From NCBI GenBank assembly GCA_947057505.1, contig CAMSEM010000066.1:1-6702 (forward strand): DNA of 6,702 nucleotides. The letters run 5' to 3'. The notes under the pieces are model-generated. The model did no database searches and was not told where the DNA came from. It saw only the letters and a program-made list of their open reading frames with translations. The position numbers were made by a program, and so were the translations under genes. Origin of the DNA: an uncultured Clostridium sp. (GTDB lineage: Bacteria > Bacillota > Clostridia > TANB77 > CAG-508). Each line of letters begins with the position of its first letter. The first letter of the stretch is position 1. Below, in pieces: positions 1 through 6,199 of the stretch.

Positions 1-217
1 GCCACCTCTTAAAGGTCCTAAACAAATAGGAGTATAGGTAGATGCAATTAAAACACCTAAAAATCCAGAGTTACTGATTCGTTCTTGAAATACCTTTTGT
101 CCGTTCTGGTGTGGCTAGGTCTTTTATGACTGGTATTAAATATATGGTGAGTCCAATTGCAATAGCAAGTACCATTACTAATGAAATTATTTTAAATATT
201 TTTGTTTTATTTTTCAT
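1..217 (-). pseudogene. TVP38/TMEM64-like membrane protein, 5' part, frameshifted and cut by the window edge
   Basis: The reading frame starts at ATG 217-215 behind a good Shine-Dalgarno (GAGGAG at 224-229, 6-nt spacing). It encodes a short basic N-terminus, one hydrophobic segment (residues about 10-29) and then IKDLATPE, and would end at a TAA (71-73) after 48 residues. Dropping one base, the G at 103 on the plus strand, gives TPE-GQKVFQERISNSGFLGVLIA, which stays open to the window edge. A Thr-Pro-Glu-Gly stretch followed by F-Q-E-R-I and a Gly-hydrophobic run is what I expect just before the SNARE-associated (DedA/VTT-like) domain of TVP38/TMEM64 proteins, which are polytopic inner-membrane proteins of poorly defined function. 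The residues after GVLIA (STYTPICLGPLRGG) fit the family less well, so a second lesion or a divergent copy is possible. Family call is by motif memory only; the frameshift itself is read directly. Confidence 0.5.
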
Positions 218-232
218 TGTTTTCTCCTCGTC

Positions 233-247
233 TATGTAAATTACATA
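233..247. promoter_or_regulatory. 15-bp perfect dyad TATGTAAATTACATA, possible operator
   Basis: Seven-base arms TATGTAA and TTACATA flank a single central A, a perfect palindrome lying 4 bp upstream of the Shine-Dalgarno of the TVP38-like gene. A TATAAT hexamer on the minus strand lies further upstream at 294-299, but without a convincing -35 box, so the promoter position is uncertain. Such a compact odd-length dyad near a start codon could bind a dimeric repressor. In AT-rich DNA a chance palindrome of this length is also possible. Confidence 0.3.
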
Positions 248-363
248 CAATTATGAGAACTTTTCTAAATATAAGTTACTCACGAATGATTTTATTATAT
301 CCTATTTATATGTGAAATAAAAGTATTTTGCTATAAGTTTAAGGTTTTCTTAATAAATAGGAA

Positions 364-406
364 AGGCTATGAAAATACTTTTATAAAACAAGTATTTTCA
401 TAGCCT
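364..406 (-). terminator. 17-bp perfect hairpin downstream of the cysteine-rich gene, likely terminator
   Basis: The arms 364-380 (AGGCTATGAAAATACTT) and 390-406 are perfect reverse complements around a 9-nt loop. The structure lies 64 nt beyond the stop codon of the minus-strand gene at 471-1076. In that direction the stem ends with GCCT and is followed by UUUCCUAUUUAUU, which is U-rich but interrupted. There is no U-run on the plus-strand side. It therefore most resembles a Rho-independent terminator for the 471-1076 transcript. The imperfect U-tract keeps open a role as an mRNA 3' stabilising hairpin or a small dispersed repeat. Confidence 0.6.
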
Positions 407-470
407 AAAGTATTGTTAATAAAGTTGCTACAACATGTTATTTTACAAATTGCAGTCCATTAGTACTTTA

Positions 471-1076
471 TTACTTAATTTCACAACAACTTGAATGTAA
501 TCTTCCTTTGTGCAAAATAAAAGTACGTCCTTCCCTTACAGACACCTTTACAAAATAGCCGAATGGATTCATCTTATACTGGCTTGGCAATATTGAATTT
601 AAGTGCAAGCATAACATAGAAGAATATTCTGGTTTTGTAAGTTCTTTATAAATTTCAAACCAATTTTCTTCTGTAGCATTAGTCCAATCATATTCTTTTA
701 TTTTTTTCATTGCTTCTAATGCTTTTTCATATGATGGAAAAATAAGTTCTTGTAATATTCCTCTTATGCTAACAGGACTATCTCTAACACATAGCACGCA
801 AGGATTTCTTTTACATTCATGGCAATATTGGGTTTCATTCTTTTTTATAACCATATATGCCATTTTTTCATCTCTTGTATCATATTGAATTTCTTCTACT
901 GTCCCGCTTCCTATTCCATCCACACTAACTTGAATTGTTCCATTAGGAGAAACTTTACCTTTAAAACACACAATGTATACTTCTTCTCCTACTTTTGCAG
1001 TAAGTGGAATCTGAATTTCATTTTGAGAAACTTCTTCTTCCCTTATCCGCTCTTTGGCTCTAGTATTTTCTTTCAT
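471..1076 (-). CDS. hypothetical protein with a CX2CX4CX2C putative zinc site
   Basis: I do not recognise this 201-residue protein. An in-frame TTG at 1083-1085 would sit directly against the Shine-Dalgarno (GGAGGAGG, 1086-1093). The ATG at 1074-1076 has an ideal 9-nt spacing and is chosen as the start. The N-terminus is highly charged (about residues 2-16). It is followed by a segment rich in predicted beta strand (VGEEVYIVCFKGKV..., about 28-80) that resembles, loosely, the 'VGDTVYV...G.V..I' opening of small clostridial and phage-associated hypothetical proteins. Cysteines C85, C88, C93 and C96 form CHECKRNPCVLC, a spacing suited to one zinc ion. The C-terminal half is mixed helix with further cysteines (LCLH, SSCC). 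There is no signal peptide or membrane segment, so it is probably cytoplasmic. It has its own promoter overlapping the end of the ABC operon, so linkage to the exporter is positional, not necessarily functional. Confidence 0.75.
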   Translation of the reverse strand: MKENTRAKERIREEEVSQNEIQIPLTAKVGEEVYIVCFKGKVSPNGTIQVSVDGIGSGTVEEIQYDTRDEKMAYMVIKKNETQYCHECKRNPCVLCVRDSPVSIRGILQELIFPSYEKALEAMKKIKEYDWTNATEENWFEIYKELTKPEYSSMLCLHLNSILPSQYKMNPFGYFVKVSVREGRTFILHKGRLHSSCCEIK

Positions 1077-1117
1077 GTTGTTCAACCTCCTCCAAAATTT
1101 AATTACTTTTTGGACTA

Positions 1118-1145
1118 CCTATATTCTCTTCTTTGATACTGTCAA
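1118..1145 (-). promoter_or_regulatory. possible second promoter (P2) for the cysteine-rich gene
   Basis: A second perfect TTGACA (minus strand, 1140-1145) lies 25 bp downstream of the P2-proximal start predicted from P1 elements. With a 16-bp spacer it meets TATAGG (1118-1123), a poor -10 match. The -35 is perfect but the -10 is weak, so this may be a minor tandem promoter or a chance hexamer. Confidence 0.25.
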
Positions 1146-1147
1146 TT

Positions 1148-1176
1148 ATTTTATCACTTTTATGTTAATTTGTCAA
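1148..1176 (-). promoter_or_regulatory. sigma-A type promoter (P1) for the cysteine-rich gene
   Basis: On the minus strand TTGACA (1171-1176) is separated by exactly 17 bp from TAAAAT (1148-1153), near consensus for the vegetative sigma factor. Transcription would begin near 1141, giving a leader of about 65 nt before the ATG at 1076. The TGA stop codon of the upstream ABC gene (1173-1175) lies inside the -35 hexamer, so the two transcription units are packed end to end. Confidence 0.7.
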
Positions 1177-2996
1177 TTTTCTACCTCATCATTACATTCT
1201 TCAAATTGCGAATTGTATAAATCTAAATAAAAACCATCCTTTTTTAAAAGTTCTTCATGCGTTCCTTGCTCAATAATATCCCCGTTATTTAACACTAAAA
1301 TAACATCTGCATTTTTTATGGTAGACAATCTATGAGCAATAATAAAGCTGGTTCTGCCTTTCATTAAATGATCCATAGCAGCTTGAATTTGCTGTTCAGT
1401 TCTTGTATCTATAGAGCTTGTTGCTTCATCTAAAATTAGAATTTGTGGATTTGCTAGTATTACCCTGGCAATCGTTAGTAACTGTTTTTGCCCTTGTGAA
1501 ATATTACTAGATTCTTCATCTAATATCATATCATAGCCATTTGGAAGTGTTTGTATAAAGTGGTGTACATGTGCTGCTTTTGCAGCCTCGTATACTTGTT
1601 CATCAGTAGCATCTGGTTTTCCATATTTAATATTTTCTTTAATGGTTCCACCAAATAGCCAAGTATCTTGAAGTACCATTCCAAACATTTTTCTTAAATC
1701 GCCACGATTAAAGTCTTGAATGTTATGCCCATCTATATAAATAGCGCCTTTGTTTACATCGTAAAATCTCATTAATAATTTTACAATTGTTGTTTTACCA
1801 GCACCTGTTGGACCTACAATTGCTACTTTTTGACCATCTTTAATTGTTTCGTTAAAATCATGTATTACTATTTTATCTTGGTTATAGCCAAATTGTACAT
1901 GTTCAAAAGTTACATTTCCTTTTAGTCCATGTGTATTTACTGGGTTTTCTATGTTACTGATTTCTTCTTCTTCATCTAAAAATTCAAAAATTCTTTCAGA
2001 TGCTGCTACCATAGCTTGTAACATACTAGAAATTTGTGCTATTTCATTAATTGGCTCTGTAAATTGCTTATTATATTGGATAAAAGATTGAATATTACCT
2101 ACTGTAATTCTTCCTTGTATGGCTAAATATCCACCCAAAATAGCTACACCAACATATCCAATGTTTCCTATAAATTTCATTACTGGAAACATAACACCAG
2201 ACATAAATTGTGCTTTCCAACCAGAGTGGTATAATTCATTGTTCATTTTGGTAAATTGTGCTATTTCTTTTTCTTCTCCATTAAATACTTTTACCACATT
2301 ATGCCCACCATATACTTCTTCTACTTGACCATTTACATGCCCTAAATAATCTTGTTGCTTTTTAAAATACTTTTGTGACCTTTTTACGATAAAGCGAACA
2401 ATTAAAATAGTAAATGGTAGAATAAGTAATGAAACTACGGTCATACTTACACTAATTGTTAGCATCATGATAAGAATACCAACAATGGTACAAATAGAGG
2501 TAATAATTTGTGTAATACTTTGGTTCATATTTTGAGAAAAAGTATCGATATCATTTGTAATAATAGATAATACTTCTCCATTTGTTTTTTTATCAAAATA
2601 TTTCATCGGTAGACGATTTATTTTTTGCGAAATGTCATTTCTTAGCCTATAGGTTAACTTTTGAGAAACATCTGTCATGGTAAAGTTTTGAATCATAGAA
2701 AATAGCATACTCATAGCATATAGTCCAAGTAATGTTAATAAAATTCCTGCTATCTTTTCAAAATCAATTCCTGCTCCTCCAGATAATTTACTAATAAGTC
2801 CATTAAAGATTTCGGTTGTTGCATTTCCTAGAATTTTAGGACCTACAATAACAAAAATAGTACTTGCAATTGCAAAAATAAATACAATTAGTAATTTCCA
2901 TTTATAATCTATTAAGTAATTTTTTATTAACTTTTTCGTAGTTCCTTTAAAATCTTTTGCTTTTTCAGTTGGTCCGCCTATTTGGTCCCATTCCAC
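1173..2996 (-). CDS. ABC exporter half-transporter, consensus-site subunit (TM288-like)
   Basis: The continuous frame encodes 607 residues from a GTG at 2994-2996. It is a fused membrane and ATPase subunit of the type-IV (MsbA/MdlB-like) exporter fold. Hydrophobic helices lie at about 36-58, 78-103, 160-205 and 265-295, and the nucleotide-binding domain occupies about 360-600. Walker A is GPTGAGKTT (395-403, K401), the Q-loop Gln is near 443, Walker B ends ILILDE (D523, catalytic E524) and the switch His is H555 (IIAHR). The signature is ISQGQ (499-503) rather than LSGGQ. It would pair with the product of 3052-5322 to export a substrate I cannot predict; drugs or peptides are usual for the family. 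The GTG has no Shine-Dalgarno. An ATG at 3022-3024, well placed behind TAGGA, lies in another frame and joins this ORF by one base change near 2981-2983. The functional gene was therefore probably 1173-3024. Confidence 0.93.
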   Translation of the reverse strand: MEWDQIGGPTEKAKDFKGTTKKLIKNYLIDYKWKLLIVFIFAIASTIFVIVGPKILGNATTEIFNGLISKLSGGAGIDFEKIAGILLTLLGLYAMSMLFSMIQNFTMTDVSQKLTYRLRNDISQKINRLPMKYFDKKTNGEVLSIITNDIDTFSQNMNQSITQIITSICTIVGILIMMLTISVSMTVVSLLILPFTILIVRFIVKRSQKYFKKQQDYLGHVNGQVEEVYGGHNVVKVFNGEEKEIAQFTKMNNELYHSGWKAQFMSGVMFPVMKFIGNIGYVGVAILGGYLAIQGRITVGNIQSFIQYNKQFTEPINEIAQISSMLQAMVAASERIFEFLDEEEEISNIENPVNTHGLKGNVTFEHVQFGYNQDKIVIHDFNETIKDGQKVAIVGPTGAGKTTIVKLLMRFYDVNKGAIYIDGHNIQDFNRGDLRKMFGMVLQDTWLFGGTIKENIKYGKPDATDEQVYEAAKAAHVHHFIQTLPNGYDMILDEESSNISQGQKQLLTIARVILANPQILILDEATSSIDTRTEQQIQAAMDHLMKGRTSFIIAHRLSTIKNADVILVLNNGDIIEQGTHEELLKKDGFYLDLYNSQFEECNDEVEN

Positions 2997-3024
2997 CCAT
3001 TGGTGGTTTCTTTTTATTTGCCAT
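2981..3024 (-). other. displaced N-terminus of the downstream ABC subunit (apparent one-base insertion)
   Basis: From ATG 3022-3024 (Shine-Dalgarno TAGGA at 3034-3038, 9-nt spacing, 27 nt after the previous stop) the minus strand reads MANKKKPPMGGMGP and then leaves the ABC frame, stopping soon after. Removing one A from the AAA run at 2981-2983 gives MANKKKPPMGGMGPIGGPTEKAKDFKG split over two frames, a Lys/Pro/Met/Gly-rich cytoplasmic tail typical of this exporter subfamily in clostridia as I remember it. The frame upstream of the GTG at 2996 has no ATG before a stop (3024-3026). This supports a frameshift, either in the genome or in the assembly. Confidence 0.65.
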
Positions 3025-3051
3025 TATTTTAGTTCCTACCTTTTCTTATTT

Positions 3052-5322
3052 TTAAGAATCTAATTCATCTTTAGAAAGCTGTGATAATGCAATTTGCTGA
3101 TATACCTCACAACTTTTCATCAATTCTTCGTGTGTTCCTTTTCCTACAATTTTTCCATCATCTAATACAATAATTTGGTTTGCATTTAAAATTGTATTAA
3201 TTCTTTGTGCTACAATAATTACTGTTTTATTTTCTGTTTTTTCTTGTAGAGCTGTTCTTAATTTGCTATCTGTTTTGTAATCTAATGCTGAAAAACTATC
3301 ATCAAATACAAAAATTTCTGGATTTTTAGCAATTGCTCTTGCTATTGCTAAACGTTGCCTTTGCCCGCCTGATACATTAGAACCGCCTTGTGCTATTTCA
3401 AAGTCATATGTGTTTTCTTTTTGATTAATAAATTCTTCTGCTTGTGCAATTTGGGCAGCTAATTTCATTTGTTCATTGCTAATTTTTTCACTGCCATATT
3501 TAAGGTTAGATTCTATTGTGCCAGAAAATAGAATTCCTTTTTGTGGTACAAATCCAATAATATCTCTTAATTCTTTTTGTGATACTTCTTTAATGTTTAC
3601 ACCATCTATTTTTATCTCTCCTGATGTTACATCATAAAAACGTGGTATTAAATTAACAGCTGTTGATTTACCGCTTCCTGTACTCCCTATAATTGCAGTA
3701 GTTTCTCCTGGCTTTGCCGTAAAGCTAATATCTGTTAACAAGTCTTCATCCGCATCTGGGTACCTAAAAGATACATTTTTAAACTCTACTAATCCTTTTT
3801 GATTAGCATCCAAATGTTTTGGCTTCTTTGGGTCTTGAATCATATTTTTCTTTTCTAATACTTCATTAATACGTTTTGCAGACACCCCTGCTCTAGGTAG
3901 CATAATAGATATCATAGATATCATTAAAAATGCCATTACAATTTGCATGGTGTATTGTAAAAATGCCATGATATCTCCTACTTGCATAGCGCCACTATCT
4001 ACGTTATGTGCCCCTACCCAAATGGTTAAAAGTGAAATGCCATTCATAACAAGCATTAAAATAGGCATCATTAAATTCATGCTATTATTTACAAATATAT
4101 AGTTTTTCATTAAATTTTTATTGGCTTTTTCAAAACGAGCTTCTTCTTTCTTTTCTGTGTGGAAAGCACGAATAACAGGTATTCCTGTAAGCATTTCTCG
4201 TGATACTAAATTTAATTTATCAATTAAATCTTGTAGCTTTTTAAATTTTGGCATAGCAATTCCAAATAGAATAAGAACAATAAGCAGTACAGAAACAATT
4301 GCCACGCCTATTATCCATGCCATCGAATTATCGCTTGCCCATAGCACTTTGAAAAATCCACCAATACCAATTATGGGAGCATATACAATTACTCTAAATA
4401 ACATAGATATTAAGTTTTGTATTTGTTGAATATCATTTGTACTACGTGTAATTAAAGAAGCGGTTGAAAATTGTTTAAATTCATAACTAGAAAAACCTAA
4501 TACTTTTTTAAATATTTTTTCTCTTAAGTTTTTACCCAGTCTTGCTGCTACACGAGAAGATAAAAACATAATAGTAATACCTGTTGCCATACTAATAAAG
4601 GCTACTCCTAGCATTTGCAAGCCTGACCATAATATATATTTATTTTGATACTCATCTACATTAATGCCAATTTGTTTGTATTCTTCTTTGATGGTTTCTA
4701 TAGCAGATTGTTCTATAATGTTTGCTGGCATTTGATTAATTTGTGCCATTGCTTGCTCTAAACTATTACTATTTGTGATTTGTGCTTTTTGATTATCTAG
4801 TTCTTGCATTTGTTTTAATAGTTCTAATGTTGTAAATTGCTGATAATGTGACCTTACTTCTTGTGGTAATTGGCTAATGATGCTTTGCTTTACTTGCTCT
4901 GCAATTTCCTCTTTGTTTAAATTTTGCATTATCATCAATGGCTTTGCCATTTTGCTACTTAATTGGTTTAATTCTTCTTTGTTTAACGAATTTCTTATAT
5001 AAAGCTCTTTGCTTTCTAAAATAGGATATTCTTTTACATACTTTTCATATTCTTTTCCATCTAAACTTTGTTTTGAAATTAAGGTATAATTTTGTAAAAT
5101 TTCCTCTTTACTTTCTGCAAATAGTAATACATTATCCATTGTAGATTTTGTAATTACCTCTGGACTACTACTTTCAATACCACCTTGTTGAATTCCTATA
5201 TTTACTATTTTAGAAGTATAATCTGGAAGTGTTAAATCTGCTGTTGCTTGGATTGCTAAAAAAAGTACGATTATAATTACAGAAGCCCAAGATTGTTTTA
5301 AATTTTTTAATAGTTTTAACAT
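3052..5322 (-). CDS. ABC exporter half-transporter, degenerate-site subunit (TM287-like) with large extracytoplasmic insert
   Basis: This 756-residue membrane-ATPase fusion starts at ATG 5320-5322 with AAAGGA at 5330-5335 (7-nt spacing). TM1 is about residues 12-31 and TM2 about 229-252. Between them lies a polar, Gln/Glu/Lys-rich insert of about 180 residues (45-226), which should be outside the membrane and explains the length beyond the usual 570-600. More helices follow to about residue 480. In the ATPase domain, Walker A is GSTGSGKST (546-554, K552), the Q-loop Gln is near 594, and the signature is canonical VSGGQ (650-654). Walker B reads IFVFDD, with D675 where the catalytic Glu should be, and the switch His is Gln (Q706, IIVAQR). 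These paired substitutions mark the degenerate ATP site of heterodimeric exporters such as TM287/TM288. It is first in the operon, 27 nt before the likely start of its partner. Substrate unknown. Confidence 0.93.
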   Translation of the reverse strand: MLKLLKNLKQSWASVIIIVLFLAIQATADLTLPDYTSKIVNIGIQQGGIESSSPEVITKSTMDNVLLFAESKEEILQNYTLISKQSLDGKEYEKYVKEYPILESKELYIRNSLNKEELNQLSSKMAKPLMIMQNLNKEEIAEQVKQSIISQLPQEVRSHYQQFTTLELLKQMQELDNQKAQITNSNSLEQAMAQINQMPANIIEQSAIETIKEEYKQIGINVDEYQNKYILWSGLQMLGVAFISMATGITIMFLSSRVAARLGKNLREKIFKKVLGFSSYEFKQFSTASLITRSTNDIQQIQNLISMLFRVIVYAPIIGIGGFFKVLWASDNSMAWIIGVAIVSVLLIVLILFGIAMPKFKKLQDLIDKLNLVSREMLTGIPVIRAFHTEKKEEARFEKANKNLMKNYIFVNNSMNLMMPILMLVMNGISLLTIWVGAHNVDSGAMQVGDIMAFLQYTMQIVMAFLMISMISIMLPRAGVSAKRINEVLEKKNMIQDPKKPKHLDANQKGLVEFKNVSFRYPDADEDLLTDISFTAKPGETTAIIGSTGSGKSTAVNLIPRFYDVTSGEIKIDGVNIKEVSQKELRDIIGFVPQKGILFSGTIESNLKYGSEKISNEQMKLAAQIAQAEEFINQKENTYDFEIAQGGSNVSGGQRQRLAIARAIAKNPEIFVFDDSFSALDYKTDSKLRTALQEKTENKTVIIVAQRINTILNANQIIVLDDGKIVGKGTHEELMKSCEVYQQIALSQLSKDELDS

Positions 5323-5381
5323 GATTTTGTCCTTTCTTACTTTATTATGACTTGATTATTTATTTTATATGTAATAAAACT

Positions 5382-5417
5382 AATACCGTATTCTTTATTA
5401 TACTTAATACAGTATTA
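5382..5417. promoter_or_regulatory. two TAATACNGTATT dyads, putative operators of the ABC operon
   Basis: AATACCGTATT (5382-5392) and AATACAGTATT (5406-5416) are two copies of one 11-bp dyad, with centres 24 bp apart. The second extends to a perfect 13-bp TAATACAGTATTA (5405-5417). One copy fills the -35/-10 spacer of the operon promoter and the other covers the predicted transcription start. That is the classic geometry for a repressor that blocks RNA polymerase. The flanks extend the pair into a 17-base inverted repeat (5376-5392 with 5406-5422). No regulator gene is present in the window; MarR, TetR or GntR types commonly control such exporters, but the motif does not let me choose. Confidence 0.6.
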
Positions 5418-5425
5418 GTTTTCAA
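5397..5425 (-). promoter_or_regulatory. sigma-A type promoter of the ABC exporter operon
   Basis: On the minus strand TTGAAA (5420-5425) and a perfect TATAAT (5397-5402) are separated by exactly 17 bp. Transcription is predicted to start near 5390, giving a leader of about 68 nt before the ATG at 5322. Both ABC genes should be transcribed from here, as the 27-nt gap between them has no visible promoter or terminator. Confidence 0.75.
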
Positions 5426-5444
5426 GCTATAGGTTTGTAAATTT

Positions 5445-5533
5445 TTAGTGAACATTCAAATCTTTGTTCCAATTTACAAGTTCTCTAATTTTTAAATTGA
5501 TTATGATATCTTTTGAAGTTCTTATGAGCCTCC
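5445..5533 (-). other. orphan Shine-Dalgarno with a 26-codon open stretch lacking a normal start
   Basis: Just after the nucleotidase stop codon, the minus strand has a strong GGAGG (5529-5533) with no ATG, GTG or TTG at a usable distance. Three nucleotides later an ATA (5523-5525) opens 26 sense codons ending at TAA (5445-5447), with a lysine/isoleucine/asparagine-rich product. The codons look plausible for this genome, but length and start argue against a real gene. It may be a remnant or chance. I see no similarity I can name. Confidence 0.15.
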
Positions 5534-5541
5534 AAATTTAT

Positions 5542-6162
5542 TTAAACATTTATCATCTTCTTTTGTTTTGTATATTCTTGTATTAATGTATAAATTTGCT
5601 CCCATGAATATACTCTCGTAACATCATTTTTCACTTCTACTGCTACATTCATCATAGATGTAAATAATAATGCTTTCATTCCTGCATTTTGTATTGCTTT
5701 ACAATGCATAAAACTATCGTCTACAAAAATATCTAAATTATATGCTTTTGCTACTTCTGCTTTATTTTGTGCATTAATTACTAATTCATCATAGGGAATA
5801 TGATGTTTAGCAAGCCATTTTCTTGTACCTGCTCCTACTTCAGTATACTCTTCGTCTTCATATCTTGCTGTAATCAAATAAATATGATGACCTTCTCTCT
5901 TTAATTTTTGTAATATTTCAGCTACATCATCTTTTGGAGTTGCATCATTTACTGCTTTCATAAAATACCTTTTCCAAAACTCATCATATTGTTCTTTGGT
6001 CCAATCATATAGTGTTTCTATATAATAGTGGTCTTCTATTTTGCCAAGTTTATTTACATTTCCTTTATTTCCTACTATTTCTATGTCAAACTTTTGAGAA
6101 TTCGCAAAAATAGACTCAAAAGAATTAGCTATGGTATCATCTATATCTATTCCTATATTCAT
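5542..6162 (-). CDS. NT5C-type HAD-family 5'-nucleotidase
   Basis: The product (206 residues) is a soluble haloacid-dehalogenase-fold phosphatase. Motif I is DIDDT (6-10: D6 the likely nucleophile, D8 the acid/base), motif II is ITAR (97-100, T98), the motif III lysine is probably K134 (QNKAEV), and motif IV is DIFVDDS (144-150). The cap is short (C1 type). The arrangement and the immediate N-terminal MNIGIDIDDT match the bacterial relatives of cytosolic 5'(3')-deoxyribonucleotidase (NT5C, PF06941), which dephosphorylate nucleoside monophosphates; actual substrate unproven. An ATG 24 nt upstream (6184-6186) is in frame, but it has no Shine-Dalgarno and would lie about 7 nt from the predicted transcript start. 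The ATG at 6160-6162 has AAAGGA (6171-6176) 8 nt away and begins where the family begins. It is a single gene with its own promoter. Confidence 0.87.
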   Translation of the reverse strand: MNIGIDIDDTIANSFESIFANSQKFDIEIVGNKGNVNKLGKIEDHYYIETLYDWTKEQYDEFWKRYFMKAVNDATPKDDVAEILQKLKREGHHIYLITARYEDEEYTEVGAGTRKWLAKHHIPYDELVINAQNKAEVAKAYNLDIFVDDSFMHCKAIQNAGMKALLFTSMMNVAVEVKNDVTRVYSWEQIYTLIQEYTKQKKMINV

Positions 6163-6199
6163 TTTTTTGTTCCTTTCTTCTTTCATTTTTTCGTTCTTT

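Noticed and set aside
1083..1085. TTG start for the cysteine-rich gene
   Set aside because: It abuts the GGAGGAGG with no spacing, whereas the ATG at 1074-1076 has the correct 9-nt spacing.
819..1136. 105-codon open frame on the plus strand
   Set aside because: It is antisense to the cysteine-rich gene, rich in Phe/Tyr/Ser as antisense of AT-rich coding DNA tends to be, and runs through that gene's promoter and Shine-Dalgarno.
2119..2328. 69-codon plus-strand open frame
   Set aside because: It lies wholly inside the ABC gene on the opposite strand, with no Shine-Dalgarno and no recognisable protein features.
4121..4429. 102-codon plus-strand open frame
   Set aside because: It is antisense to conserved membrane-domain codons of the first ABC subunit; Ile/Thr/Ser-rich shadow composition.
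5376..5422. 17-base inverted repeat as a simple terminator of the nucleotidase transcript
   Set aside because: It could fold in RNA with one G-U pair, but it coincides precisely with -35, spacer, -10 and start site of the ABC promoter and consists of two like dyads, so operators explain it better. A dual role is not excluded.
5435..5479. TTGTAAATT/AATTTACAA inverted repeat with an inner GAACA/TGTTC pair, as a terminator or riboswitch
   Set aside because: The stem is short and AT-only with a large internal loop, no U-run follows, and no riboswitch-like conserved core is visible.
6184..6186. Upstream ATG as start of the nucleotidase
   Set aside because: It has no Shine-Dalgarno and is about 7 nt from the predicted transcript start. 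The Shine-Dalgarno lies inside the extra codons and serves the ATG at 6160-6162.
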